Notes: generated by a model not told the origin, from the sequence alone. 64,000 nucleotides of DNA from Streptomyces taklimakanensis (GCF_009709575.1 NZ_WIXO01000001.1:1488001-1552000); one strand, 5' to 3'. Shown: positions 7,187 through 15,961, numbered from the stretch's first letter. Program-made: numbers and translations.

Positions 7187-8584
7187 TCACGTCGTCGACG
7201 AGGCCGAGGACCCCGACGAGGCCGAGGCCGCCGGGGACTCCATCCGGGCGCGCGGACGTCCCGGACGGCACAGCAGGACGAAGCTCGTCCCCGCCACCAG
7301 GACGGCGCCCAACTGCACCACCGCCATCGGCACGGCCGTGCCCTCGCCCGCGATGCCCACCAGCGGGGAGGCGATCGCGCCCACGAGGAACTGGGAGGCA
7401 CCCAGCAGCGCGGAGGCCGAGCCGGCCGCGCGCGAGGCGCGCATCAGCCCCTCGGAGTTGGCGTTGGGCAGCACCAGCGCCATGGCCGACATCAGCACGA
7501 ACAGCGCGGCCGAGACGGGGAACAGGCCGACGGAGCCGAGGACGCCGGAGGTCATCAGCAGCAGCGCGACGGCCGCCAGCAGGATCACCGCCAGGCCGAC
7601 GGCGATGACCCGGTCCAGGGAGACCCGGCCCACCAGCAGCTTGCCGTTGACCTGCCCGGTGGCCACCAGTCCGATGGAGTTGACCATGAACAGCAGGCTG
7701 AACGTCTGCGGCGAGGCCCCGTAGATCTCCTGGACGACGAACGACGAGGCGGACACGTACGCGAACAGCGCGCCGAAGGCGAAGCTGCCCACCAGCAGGT
7801 AGCCGGTGAACACCCGGTCGGCCAGGAGCCCGCGCACGGTGCGCAGCGCCTCGCCGACCCCACCGGCGTGCCGGTCCCGCGGGGCCAGGGTCTCGGGCAG
7901 GCAGCGGGCGGTGACCACGGTGGTGATCAGGCCGAAGCCCGCCAGGACGAGGAAGACGCCGCGCCAGTCGGTGAACCGCAGCACCTGGCCGCCCAACACC
8001 GGTGCCAGGATCGGGGCGAGGCCGGATATCAGCATCAAGGTGGAGAAGAAGCGGGCCATGGCCAGCCCGTCGAACATGTCGCGGACGACCGCGCGGGCGA
8101 TCACGATGGCCGCCGCCCCGGCCAGGCCCTGGGCGAGGCGGAACGCGGTCAGGGAGTGGACGCCGGGGGCGAGGGCGCAGGCGACGCTGGCCAGGACGTA
8201 GCCCGCCATGCCGATCAACAGCGGGCGGCGCCGGCCGAACCGGTCGCTCATCGGGCCGACGACGATCTGCCCGACGGCCAGGCCGAGCAGACAGGCCGTC
8301 AGGGTGAGCTGCACCTCGGCGGCCGGGCTGCCGTAGGCGGTTCCGATGTCCGGCAGCGCCGGGAGGTACATGTCCATCGACAGCGCGGGAAGGGCGGTGA
8401 GGCTGCCGAGGATGAGGACGGTCAGCAGCCCGGCGCGACCGCGGTCGGTGGGTCTGGCCGACTCGGGCGCTCGTGGCGCCCCGTCGGGCTCGGGGGTGCC
8501 GCCGGCCTCGGGGACCGGGGGCGTGGGCAGTTGCTGTGGTATCTGGCGTTCGGCTGCGGCCGGGGACGGGCCGGGGTCGGACAT
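7187..8584 (-). CDS. MFS multidrug efflux transporter, Bcr/CflA subfamily
   Basis: A 465-residue major facilitator protein with 12 predicted membrane helices that would export drugs in exchange for protons. The Bcr/CflA signature is clear: SMDMYLPALPDI after helix 1, LGLAVGQIVVGPMSDRFGRRRPLL (motif A, the helix 2-3 loop), then PILAPVLGGQVL in helix 5 and a W-R-G-x-F stretch after it. The ATG at 8584 is chosen because GGAGAGG lies just upstream; an in-frame ATG further upstream would add 11 residues. The N-terminal 50 residues are Pro/Ala-rich and hydrophilic. It is monocistronic. Confidence 0.88.
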   Translation of the reverse strand: MSDPGPSPAAAERQIPQQLPTPPVPEAGGTPEPDGAPRAPESARPTDRGRAGLLTVLILGSLTALPALSMDMYLPALPDIGTAYGSPAAEVQLTLTACLLGLAVGQIVVGPMSDRFGRRRPLLIGMAGYVLASVACALAPGVHSLTAFRLAQGLAGAAAIVIARAVVRDMFDGLAMARFFSTLMLISGLAPILAPVLGGQVLRFTDWRGVFLVLAGFGLITTVVTARCLPETLAPRDRHAGGVGEALRTVRGLLADRVFTGYLLVGSFAFGALFAYVSASSFVVQEIYGASPQTFSLLFMVNSIGLVATGQVNGKLLVGRVSLDRVIAVGLAVILLAAVALLLMTSGVLGSVGLFPVSAALFVLMSAMALVLPNANSEGLMRASRAAGSASALLGASQFLVGAIASPLVGIAGEGTAVPMAVVQLGAVLVAGTSFVLLCRPGRPRARMESPAASASSGSSASSTT

Positions 8585-8696
8585 GCACCTCTCCAGGAGT
8601 TCGTGGAAGCCGTCCAATCATCCCAGGTTTTCCGCCCCCGGCACATCACCATTACTGCAACATCGCTCACATCAGGACAGGACCGAACATTCCGCC

Positions 8697-10328
8697 TCAG
8701 GCCGGCAGCAGGCCCGGCTCGCCCGCCGGCGACACGTACGACGCCGCCGTGGTGATCGGCGCGCCCGGGACCGTCACCGCCGGAACGGTCCGGTAGTCGG
8801 CCCGCAGCCGCTCCCGGTCCAGACCGAGCATGACGTACCCGCGCCGGCCGTTGTAGAACTTCAGGTGGGGGTTGGCGGTCATCAGCGTCTGCCAGTTGCC
8901 GGGCCGTTCGGCGCCGTCCCGACCGCTGGTGACGGAGGTGGTGACGATCTCCACGCCCGCGGTGCGGGAGTCGGGGTCGTCGAAGTCCCGCTTGATGTCG
9001 AACCCGTAGTGGACGTGGACGTCACCGGTGAGGACGACGAGGTTCTCCACGCCGGCCGCGTCCGCGCCCGCCAGCACCCGTTCCCGCGAACCGGGGTAGC
9101 CGTCCCAGGCGTCCATCGACAGCGGCCAGGGGCCGGCGACCCGGTTGCGGCGCCGGGAGAAGACCACCTGCTGCGGCACCACGTTCCACACCGCCCGCGA
9201 CCGACGCCACCCGTCGATCAGCCAGCGCTCCTGGCCGGCGCCGAGCATGGTGCGCGAGGGGTCCTCGGACTCGGGCGTGGGCACCTTCCAGCCGTCACCG
9301 TTCGCCTGGTTGTCGCGGTACTGACGGGTGTCGAGCACGTCGAACTGCGCCAGGCGCCCGTAGTGCAGCCGCCGGTAGAGCCTCAGGTCGGGTCCCTGGG
9401 GGCGCTGGGGGCGGCGCAGCGGCATGTTCTCGTAGTACGCGCGGTAGGCGGCGGCCCGGCGCAGCAGGAACTCCTCCGGCGGGACACCGTTCTCCGGTAT
9501 GCCGTTGGCGTAGTTGTTCTCCGTCTCGTGGTCGTCCCAGGTGACGATCCACGGGTGCGCGGCGTGGGCGGCGGCCAGGTCCGCGTCGGACTTGTACAGG
9601 GAGTACCGCAGCCGGTAGTCCTCCAGCGTCACCGTCTCCCGGGCGAAGACCTCCGGCAGGGTGCGGTCGGTGTAGCCGCGGTGGCCGCCGACGGCGGAGA
9701 CGGCGTACTCGTACAGGTAGTCGCCGAGGTGGAGGACGGCGTCGACGTCCTCCTCACGGGCGAGGTGACCGAGCGCGGTGTAGTAGCCGTCGTGGTACGC
9801 CTGGCACGACAGCAGGCCGAAGCGGAGCGCGGCGGGCGTGGTGCCGGGCGCGGGCGCGGTGCGGGTGCGTCCGGCGGGGCTGGTCCAGCGGCCGACGCGG
9901 AACCGGTAGTGGTAGTCGCGGCCCGGGAGCAGGCCGTCGGCCTCGACGTGCACGGCGTGGTGGAGCTCCGGGTGCGCGACGACCCGTCCGCGTCGGACCG
10001 TGCGGCGGAAACGCTCGTCGTGGGCGATCTCCCACTGGACGACGACCGGCCGGGCGGGCATCCCGCTGTCCGTCTCGTACGGCTCGGGGGCCAGCCGGGT
10101 CCACAGCACCACGGAGTCGGGGCGGGGGTCGCCGGACGCCACGCCCAGGGTGAAGGGGTCCGCGCCGATCCGGGCGGGGTCCAGGGCGGGCGCGGCGTGG
10201 GCGGTGGAGGGCAGGTTGGTGCCCAGGGCCAGGGCCGCGGCGGCACCGGAGACGGTCAGGAAGCGGCGGCGGTTCAGGTGGCGGGCGACGGCTCTCATTT
10301 CGGCGGTGGCGCTCGTCGGGTGCGTCAT
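8697..10328 (-). CDS. phoD: PhoD-type alkaline phosphatase, Tat-secreted
   Basis: A 543-residue secreted phosphodiesterase/phosphomonoesterase. A twin-arginine signal, NRRRFLTVSGAAAALALG, lies at residues 19-36. The mature enzyme opens with FTLGVASGDPRPDSVVLWTRL, the classic PhoD N-terminal motif. Metal-site motifs include LSCQAYHDGYY, HLGDYLYEY, TWDDHETENNYANG and LTGDVHVHYGF. PhoD enzymes use Ca2+ and Fe3+ to release phosphate from phosphodiesters, usually under PhoP control, but I saw no convincing PHO-box pair. The start is the ATG at 10328; a second in-frame ATG 10 codons in is possible. Neither has a strong ribosome binding site. Confidence 0.92.
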   Translation of the reverse strand: MTHPTSATAEMRAVARHLNRRRFLTVSGAAAALALGTNLPSTAHAAPALDPARIGADPFTLGVASGDPRPDSVVLWTRLAPEPYETDSGMPARPVVVQWEIAHDERFRRTVRRGRVVAHPELHHAVHVEADGLLPGRDYHYRFRVGRWTSPAGRTRTAPAPGTTPAALRFGLLSCQAYHDGYYTALGHLAREEDVDAVLHLGDYLYEYAVSAVGGHRGYTDRTLPEVFARETVTLEDYRLRYSLYKSDADLAAAHAAHPWIVTWDDHETENNYANGIPENGVPPEEFLLRRAAAYRAYYENMPLRRPQRPQGPDLRLYRRLHYGRLAQFDVLDTRQYRDNQANGDGWKVPTPESEDPSRTMLGAGQERWLIDGWRRSRAVWNVVPQQVVFSRRRNRVAGPWPLSMDAWDGYPGSRERVLAGADAAGVENLVVLTGDVHVHYGFDIKRDFDDPDSRTAGVEIVTTSVTSGRDGAERPGNWQTLMTANPHLKFYNGRRGYVMLGLDRERLRADYRTVPAVTVPGAPITTAASYVSPAGEPGLLPA

Positions 10329-10385
10329 GTACGCGATTGCAGCCGCCGGGGACGGCGACACGGCGTCGCAATGTTGTCGCGTACA
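10328..10385 (-). promoter_or_regulatory. Leader hairpin overlapping the phoD start
   Basis: On the plus strand TGTACGCGA (10328-10336) is complementary to TCGCGTACA (10377-10385), and inside it TTGC pairs with GCAA. In the phoD messenger this would place the start codon at the base of a stem and could hinder ribosome access. Confidence 0.35.
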
Positions 10386-10487
10386 CGACGCTTCTATGGC
10401 GCACGGGTGACATCGGGCGCCACCCCGCGTCTCGTGCGCCCCGGCGCGTGTCGGAACATCCACGGCACGGAACGGAGTTGACCGGGC

Positions 10488-11390
10488 ATGACCACGAACA
10501 CCGGAAGTGTCACCCCCGAAGTGCTGCGCTACACGGCCTTCTCCTCCGACCCGGGAGGCGGCAACCCGGCCGGAGTCGTGCTCGACGCGGGCGGCCTGGA
10601 CGAGACGGGGATGCTCGCGGTCGCCGCCGAGGTCGGCTACTCCGAGACGGCCTTCGTCACGCCCCCGCCCCCTGGGCTCGACGCCCCGCCCGGACGCGGT
10701 TTCGGCATCCGCTACTTCAGCCCACTGGCCGAGGTGCCGTTCTGCGGACACGCCACGGTGGCCACGGCCGTCGCGCTGGCCGAGCGGACCGGGCCGGGCG
10801 AGTTGGTCTTCGCCACCCCGGCCGGCACCGTGCCCGTCACCGTCGCCGAGGCGGCCGACGGCACCCCGCGCGCCACCCTCACCAGCGTCGAGCCGCAGGT
10901 GGTGGACGTCGACGGGGCGGACGTGGCCGAGGCCCTGGCCGCGCTCGACTGGAAGCCCGCCGAGTTGGACCCGGCCCTGCCGCCGCGCATCGCCTACGCC
11001 GGGGCCCGGCACCTCGTCCTCGCCGCCGCCACGCGCGAGCGGCTGGCCGCGCTGGAGTACGACGTCGAGCGGCTGAAGGCGTTCATGCTCCGCCTGGATC
11101 TGACCACCCTCCAATTGGTGTGGCGCGAGCCGACGGCGGACGGCCGCCCCGGCACCGTCTTCCACGTCCGCGACCCGTTCCCGGTGGGAGGAGTCGTGGA
11201 GGATCCCGCCACGGGGGCGGCAGCGGCGGCGCTCGGCGGGTATCTTCGCGCCCTGGGCCTGGTCGCCGCGCCGGCGCGACTCACCCTCCACCAGGGGCAC
11301 GACATGGGGCGCCCCGGCCTGCTGGAGGTCGAACTGCGCGCGGACGACCCGCGCGTGCGGGTGTCGGGGAGCGCGGCCCGCATCGGGTGA
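10488..11390 (+). CDS. PhzF-family isomerase/epimerase
   Basis: A 300-residue protein with the PhzF/DapF fold of two similar halves. The opening is typical: FSSDPGGGNPAGVVLDAG, then the conserved YSETAFVTP, whose glutamate matches the PhzF catalytic residue, and RYFSPLAEVPFCGHATVATA. The second half has PVGGVVEDPATGAAAAALGGYL. True PhzF isomerises dihydro-3-hydroxyanthranilate in phenazine synthesis, but no other phenazine genes are present, so this is one of the many family members of unknown substrate. The ATG follows GGAG. It precedes the lactate monooxygenase gene by 67 bases and may be cotranscribed with it. Confidence 0.85.
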   Translation: MTTNTGSVTPEVLRYTAFSSDPGGGNPAGVVLDAGGLDETGMLAVAAEVGYSETAFVTPPPPGLDAPPGRGFGIRYFSPLAEVPFCGHATVATAVALAERTGPGELVFATPAGTVPVTVAEAADGTPRATLTSVEPQVVDVDGADVAEALAALDWKPAELDPALPPRIAYAGARHLVLAAATRERLAALEYDVERLKAFMLRLDLTTLQLVWREPTADGRPGTVFHVRDPFPVGGVVEDPATGAAAAALGGYLRALGLVAAPARLTLHQGHDMGRPGLLEVELRADDPRVRVSGSAARIG

Positions 11391-11457
11391 ACCGCGCGAC
11401 CTTGCGCGACCCGCGGAACGCGCGGGAACACGAGGAACGCGAGAGAGGGGACGGACG

Positions 11458-12681
11458 ATGGGCGACACGGACGCGGCCTCCGCGGCGGCCGGAGCGGCCG
11501 GAGCGGCCGAGGGGGCGGTGGGCTCGACCTTCGGCGCCTACCAGAGCGAGATCTATCTGAACGGCCTGGACGGCCGGCTCCCGCCCTTCACCACCGACCC
11601 CACCGCCCTGGAGGACTCCGCCCGCGAGCGACTGGAGCCCGGCCCGTTCCGGTACGTGGCCGGAGCGGCCGGCTCCGGGGCGACGGCCCGCGCCAACCGG
11701 GAGGCGTTCGACCGCCGGCGGATCGTGCCCCGCATGCTGCGCGACGCCACCGTCCGCGATCTGCGCACCACCGTGCTGGGCACCGAGATGCCCGCCCCCG
11801 TACTGCTCGCCCCGGTGGGCGTGCAGTCGATCCTCCACCCCGACGGCGAACTCGCCACCGCGCGGGCGGCGACCTCCCTGGGCGTCCCCATGGTGCTGTC
11901 CACCGCCTCCTCCCACACCATCGAGGACGTGGCCGGGGCGAGCGGCGACGGACCGCGCTGGTACCAGCTGTACTGGCCGAACGACGACGAGGTCTGCGTC
12001 AGCATCCTGGGCCGGGCGAGGGCGGCGGGCTTCACCACCCTGGTGGTCACCCTGGACACCTGGACCCTGGCCTGGCGCCCGCACGACCTGGACCTGTCCT
12101 ACCTGCCGTTCATCCGGGGCGTGGGCACCGCCATCCCCTTCTCCGACCCGGCGTTCCGGGCGGGGCTGGCCAAGTCCCCGGAGGAGGACCCGATCTCGGC
12201 GGTGCTGCGCTGGGTGCCGATGTTCACCGGCACCGACCGCTCCTGGGACCGGCTGCCGTTCCTCCGCGAGCACTGGGACGGCCCCATCGTCCTCAAGGGC
12301 ATCCAGCACCCGGACGACGCCCGACGCGCGGCGGACGCCGGCATGGACGGGATCGTGGTCTCCAACCACGGTGGACGCCAGGTGGACGGCGCGGTGGCCT
12401 CCCTGGACGTGCTGCCGGAGATCGCCGAGGCCGTCGGCGACCGGATCGAGGTGCTGTTCGACTCGGGGGTGCGCACCGGCGCGGACGTCCTCAAGGCGCT
12501 GGCGCTGGGCGCGAGGGCCGTACTGGTCGGCCGCCCGTACGCGTACGGCCTGGCGCTGGGCGGCGAGGACGGCGTGCGGCACGTGCTGCGCGGCCTGCTC
12601 GCCGATCTGGACCTGACGCTGGGTCTGTCCGGCCACCGCTCCCCGGCGGAACCGTCCCCGGACTCGCTGCGGTACGGCTGA
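11458..12681 (+). CDS. Lactate 2-monooxygenase / FMN-dependent alpha-hydroxyacid oxidase
   Basis: A 407-residue TIM-barrel flavoenzyme that oxidises L-lactate or a related 2-hydroxy acid. FMN and substrate motifs include APVGVQSILHPDGELATARAA, STASSHTIEDVA, WYQLYWPNDDEV and the catalytic SNHGGRQVDG (H304 is the base), followed by VLFDSGVRTGADVLKALALGA and VGRPYAYGLALGG. The long insertion (LSYLPFIRGVGTAIPFSDPAF) matches lactate 2-monooxygenases, which release acetate and CO2, rather than lactate dehydrogenases. The ATG follows AGAGAGGGG. The Ala/Gly-rich first 20 residues are unlikely to be structured. Confidence 0.88.
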   Translation: MGDTDAASAAAGAAGAAEGAVGSTFGAYQSEIYLNGLDGRLPPFTTDPTALEDSARERLEPGPFRYVAGAAGSGATARANREAFDRRRIVPRMLRDATVRDLRTTVLGTEMPAPVLLAPVGVQSILHPDGELATARAATSLGVPMVLSTASSHTIEDVAGASGDGPRWYQLYWPNDDEVCVSILGRARAAGFTTLVVTLDTWTLAWRPHDLDLSYLPFIRGVGTAIPFSDPAFRAGLAKSPEEDPISAVLRWVPMFTGTDRSWDRLPFLREHWDGPIVLKGIQHPDDARRAADAGMDGIVVSNHGGRQVDGAVASLDVLPEIAEAVGDRIEVLFDSGVRTGADVLKALALGARAVLVGRPYAYGLALGGEDGVRHVLRGLLADLDLTLGLSGHRSPAEPSPDSLRYG

Positions 12682-12767
12682 CCCGGCCGGCGGCGGACGG
12701 GGACGCCCGGATCCGCGCCCCTCCCCGCCACCCGCCACCCCGCCATCCCCACTCACCCGGAGGACCC

Positions 12768-12992
12768 GTGTCCGTGGTCGTCGCCGCCGTCTCGATCGCC
12801 CTCGTGGCCGCCCTGGTCTTCCTGCTCGTCCGGCTGGACTCCTGGCGCCCCCGACGGGGGCGCCCCCACGGGCGGTCCTGTCCGAACTGCGGCGGACGGC
12901 GCGTGACCGCGGTCGTCTCCGACGACCGGCTGGACGGGATGCTCGAATGCCGCGCCTGCCACCGCGCCTGGCGCCCCGGCGACCGGCCCTGA
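12768..12992 (+). CDS. Small membrane-anchored zinc-ribbon protein
   Basis: A 74-residue protein. Residues 1-22 form one membrane helix (VVAAVSIALVAALVFLLV). A short basic linker follows, then a rubredoxin-like zinc ribbon with CPNC (around residues 38-41) and CRAC (around 62-65). The GTG start follows CGGAGG. The ribbon would face the cytoplasm if the positive-inside rule holds. Function unknown; proteins of this shape often serve as small adaptors. It is separated by 86 bases from the lactate monooxygenase gene. Confidence 0.7.
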   Translation: MSVVVAAVSIALVAALVFLLVRLDSWRPRRGRPHGRSCPNCGGRRVTAVVSDDRLDGMLECRACHRAWRPGDRP

Positions 12993-13027
12993 CCCGTCCC
13001 GTCGCGCCGGAAGGCTCGCGCGGGAGG

Positions 13028-13765
13028 TCAACCGGCGAGGGCGGCCGGCAGCTCCGGCAGGGAGCGGATCACCCGGACCCCCTCGGCGGGCGCCCCCTGG
13101 CGGGTGCCGCCCCAGCCGGTGTTCCCCCGGTCCAGCCAGTACGCGCGCAGACCCGCGTCGCGCGCCCCCACCGCGTCGATCGCGTGGTCGTTCCCGACGT
13201 AGGCCACCTCGTGCGGCTCCAGGCCCAGCAGGGCGCATCCGGCGAGGAAGATGCCCGGCGCGGGCTTGGCCTCGCCGTGCTCCACCGAGCAGACCAGCGC
13301 GTCGCCGAAGTACGCCAGCAGGCCGATGGCCGCCAGCTTCTTCCGCTGGTGCGACAGGGACGAGTTGGAGACCACGCCGAGGCGGTAGCGGGGCGCGAAC
13401 TCGGTGAGGACGGCCGCGGCGCCGTCCAGGGCCCTGCGCGCGGCGTCCCGGTGGGCCGTGTACCCGGCGAACCAGGCGCCGGCCTCCTCGTCGGACAGGT
13501 CGTCCGCCCCCGGCTGCCCGAGACGGGCCAGGAACCGGCGCACCCGGGCGCGCCGGTGCTCGGCGAAGGTGATCTCACCGGCGGTGTAGCGGGCGTACTC
13601 GGCCCGGGTGACCTCCCGCCAGAGCGCGACCGCCGCGGAGGGCTCGGAGAAGCGTTCCAACAGGCCCTCGGCGTCCAGATGGGCCAGCAGCCCGGCCTCG
13701 TCCGAACCCGAGTAGTCGAACAGCGTGTCGTCGACGTCGAACAGCACCCCGCGCACCGCCACCAT
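13028..13765 (-). CDS. HAD-superfamily hydrolase
   Basis: A 245-residue haloacid-dehalogenase-type phosphatase. Motif I is FDVDDTLFDYSG, with the nucleophile D10 and the acid D12. Motif II is VVSNSS, motif III is the lysine in GEAKPAPGIF, and motif IV is VGNDHAIDAVGA. The helical cap between motifs I and II makes it a subclass I enzyme like phosphoglycolate phosphatase or YjjG nucleotidase. The ATG at 13765 follows GGGGAGGAG. The substrate cannot be told from sequence. It is monocistronic. Confidence 0.85.
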   Translation of the reverse strand: MVAVRGVLFDVDDTLFDYSGSDEAGLLAHLDAEGLLERFSEPSAAVALWREVTRAEYARYTAGEITFAEHRRARVRRFLARLGQPGADDLSDEEAGAWFAGYTAHRDAARRALDGAAAVLTEFAPRYRLGVVSNSSLSHQRKKLAAIGLLAYFGDALVCSVEHGEAKPAPGIFLAGCALLGLEPHEVAYVGNDHAIDAVGARDAGLRAYWLDRGNTGWGGTRQGAPAEGVRVIRSLPELPAALAG

Positions 13766-13869
13766 GCCGCTCCTCCCCGTCCTGCCGGCCGAACGCCCCG
13801 GCGGCCGTCCGGCCTCACCGTGCCGCGAGCATGGCACGCGCCGCCACACCGGCCAAGGGCGCTCGTCGG

Positions 13870-14328
13870 TCACTCTCCCCCGTACTCGCCGGGCCCCTCG
13901 GCCCGCTCCGCCTCCTCCGCGGCGTCGGAGTCGGCCTTGGTGCGGTGCACGGCGCCGTGCGGGTGTTCGGGCGGGGCGTAGAGGGAGTAGAGCTTCAGCG
14001 GCTCGTCGCCGGTGTTGACGACGTTGTGCCAGGTCCCGGCGGGGACGAGGACCACCCAGTCGTCGACGACCTCCCGGTCGAAGGTGAGCCGGTCCTTCTC
14101 CCCTCCCATCAGCACCCGGCCCCGGCCCGCCTCCACGCGCAGGAACTGGTCGCGGTCGATGTGCATCTCCAGGCCGATCTCGCCGCCCGGCTCGATGCTC
14201 ATCACCGTCAACTGGAGGTTGGTGCCGGTCCACAGCGCGGTGCGGAAGCGGTCGTTGGTCAGGGTGGCCTGCTCGATGTCGAGCACGTGGGGGCGCGGCC
14301 CGTGGTCCTTGAACGCCTCGGAGCTCAT
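13870..14328 (-). CDS. Cupin-domain protein
   Basis: A 152-residue single-domain cupin. Cupin motif 1 is seen in GGEIGLEMHIDRDQFLRVEAGRG and motif 2 in VLVPAGTWHNVVNTGDEPLKLYSLY. The possible metal ligands are the histidines and glutamate of these two motifs. The PPEHPHGAVHRTKADSDAAEE tail is common in cupins annotated as mannose-6-phosphate isomerase-like, but catalysis is not shown. The ATG at 14328 follows GGAAGGA. It may be a stress-induced small-molecule binder. Confidence 0.8.
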   Translation of the reverse strand: MSSEAFKDHGPRPHVLDIEQATLTNDRFRTALWTGTNLQLTVMSIEPGGEIGLEMHIDRDQFLRVEAGRGRVLMGGEKDRLTFDREVVDDWVVLVPAGTWHNVVNTGDEPLKLYSLYAPPEHPHGAVHRTKADSDAAEEAERAEGPGEYGGE

Positions 14329-14461
14329 GGGAGTGGTCCTTCCGTCGCGTACCGGCATTATCGGCGGTGACCGGCCCCGGGGCGGGGACGCCGGCCCGGC
14401 GCGCGGACGGAGTCGGGCACGGGGGCGGACGACCGGGCGGTGACGCGTGCGGCGCGGACCG

Positions 14462-14859
14462 TCAGGCCATCGGCTCCTTGAGCTCACCGGTCTCCAACAC
14501 GACCCCCACCGGATCGGGCAGCCGCAGCTCCTCGCCGAGACCGGTCGTGGTGTGCACGTCGCGGTAGCGGCCCTTCTCGGGGTTGGAGTGGACGACGAGC
14601 TCGTGGCGCTCGCGGTCGACCAGCAGGTACACCGGGATGCCCGCCGCCGCGTACCCGTCGGGCTTCTCCGCGCGGTCCCGGCCCGGCCGGGTGGAGGTGA
14701 CCTCGACGACCATCAGCACACCGGCTTGACCCTCAGCTCTCCGTGTACGAATTCCAGCTTCACCGTCCGCGGGGCGGCGGCTTCGAGCTGCTCGAACTCC
14801 TCGACGCTCATCTGCGCGGAGTCGTCCGTCCGCGCGGACCGATCGATGGCCATGGTCAT
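14462..14859 (-). pseudogene. Uma2-family nuclease remnant with internal deletion and frameshift
   Basis: Two pieces of a Uma2 (DUF820) restriction-endonuclease-like gene lie in different frames. The 5' piece (from the ATG at 14859, good ribosome binding site GGGAG) gives MSVEEFEQLEAAAPRTVKLEFVHGELRVKPV and then stops. The 3' piece resumes at GVLMVVEVTSTRPG and continues with KPDGYAAAGIPVYLLVDRERHELVVHS to the stop at 14462. In intact Streptomyces homologues about 60 residues, including the catalytic PD aspartate, lie between these points. The 398-bp length is not a multiple of three, so one deletion both removed the core and shifted the frame. Confidence 0.8.
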
Positions 14860-15104
14860 CACGGGTCTCCCTTCGCCTCCACGGTAGCGGCGCCGTCCGC
14901 CCCGCGCGCACGGTGACGGCGAGTGTCCGGGAGCACGGCGGAGCGGGCGGGCGGTCAGTCGAACGGGTGAAGAAGGTGCCCGGCGCGTGGGCGCGGGGGC
15001 GGCAACGACGGCCTGTGAACACTGCCGGGATCTGGTAGTGATCTTGAGGGTGCGCAGGGGTGAGGATCCTCCCACCGACAGCTTCACCACGGAGGCACCC
15101 ACTC

Positions 15105-15872
15105 ATGAAACCGTCCCGCGCCGCCCTGCTCGTCGCGGCCACCGCCCTGACGCCCGCCCTCCTCCTCACCACCCCGGCGTTCGCCGCCGACCCGGCGGCC
15201 GCTCCGACGACCGCGACGGCGACCACGACCACCGCGACCACCGCGTCCGAGAAGCCGGTGGACGAGATGTCGGAGGAGGAGCTGCGCGCCGCGATCCTGC
15301 GGATCCTGGCGGACGAGGACTCCGGCAAGGGAGTCGCCCGGGAGGCCAACGAGGCGCTCGACGGCACCGTGGAGGACATGCGGGAGTTCCTGAAGACCGG
15401 CTACCGCCTCGCCCAGGCCGAGGACGACCGCGTCGCCATCGCCCGCATCCTGTACCAAGCACAACAGAACGGCGACAAGGCAGTCATCCGCGAAGCCAAC
15501 AAAGCCCTCGACGACGGCAGCCCCGAAGCCGCGCGCGCCTTCCTGGAAACCGGCTACCGCCTCGCCCAAGCCGAAGACGACCGCGTCGCCATCGCCCGCA
15601 TCCTGTACCAAGCACAACAGAACGGCGACAAGGCAGTCATCCGCGAAGCCAACAAAGCCCTCGACGACGGCAGCCCCGAAGCCGCGCGCGCCTTCCTGGA
15701 AACCGGCTACCGCCTCGCCCAAGCCGAAGACGACCGCGTCGCCATCGCCCGCATCCTGGCGGACCCGACCATCAGCGACGCCCTCCGCGAGGCCGCGGAG
15801 GAGGTCATCGACGGCACGCCGGAGGAGCTGCGGTACTTCCTGGAGACCGGGCGGTACGAGGTGGACGCCTAG
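15105..15872 (+). CDS. Secreted ALF-repeat protein
   Basis: A 255-residue exported protein. Residues 1-27 form a Sec signal peptide ending AFA-A, followed by a Thr/Ala-rich linker. The rest is a chain of alpha-helical ALF-type repeats of about 51 residues, each with an EANEALD or EANKALDDGSPEAARAFLETGYRLAQAEDDRVAIARIL pattern. Two central repeats are identical at the DNA level. Repeats of this family occur in secreted actinobacterial proteins of unknown function, sometimes attached to toxins or peptidases; here no other domain is present. The ATG follows GGAGG. Confidence 0.8.
   Translation: MKPSRAALLVAATALTPALLLTTPAFAADPAAAPTTATATTTTATTASEKPVDEMSEEELRAAILRILADEDSGKGVAREANEALDGTVEDMREFLKTGYRLAQAEDDRVAIARILYQAQQNGDKAVIREANKALDDGSPEAARAFLETGYRLAQAEDDRVAIARILYQAQQNGDKAVIREANKALDDGSPEAARAFLETGYRLAQAEDDRVAIARILADPTISDALREAAEEVIDGTPEELRYFLETGRYEVDA
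15423..15758. repeat. Exact 153-bp tandem duplication inside the ALF-repeat gene
   Basis: The DNA from about 15423 repeats without a mismatch at a distance of 153 bp (51 codons) up to 15758, giving just over two copies. The repeat uses GAA, CAA and AAA codons far more than its flanks, which use GAG and CAG. That suggests a recent duplication of a segment with a different origin from the rest of the gene. Confidence 0.9.
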
Positions 15873-15910
15873 CCCCACGGCCCCGTCCGGCACCGCACCG
15901 AACGGGCAGG

Positions 15911-15934
15911 GCCCCCGCATTCCCGAGCGGGGGC
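15911..15934. terminator. Hairpin between convergent genes
   Basis: GCCCCCGC (15911-15918) pairs with GCGGGGGC (15927-15934) around an 8-base loop, 40 bases after the ALF-repeat gene stop and ahead of the stop of the minus-strand small-gene operon. Confidence 0.6.
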
Positions 15935-15961
15935 GGGGCGGGCGCGGGGCACAGTCGTTCG

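Noticed and set aside
10329..10487. PHO boxes upstream of phoD
   Set aside because: Only one weak GTCACCC-like element was found, not the tandem 11-bp repeats that PhoP needs.
10488..11390. PhzF-like gene as evidence for a phenazine cluster
   Set aside because: No phzA, B, C, D, E or G homologue is nearby; PhzF-family proteins are widespread without phenazine synthesis.
8697..11468. A 923-codon open frame on the minus strand extending upstream of phoD
   Set aside because: Only the part from 10328 down has the Tat signal and PhoD motifs; the rest is antisense to the PhzF gene and reflects the scarcity of stop codons in GC-rich DNA.
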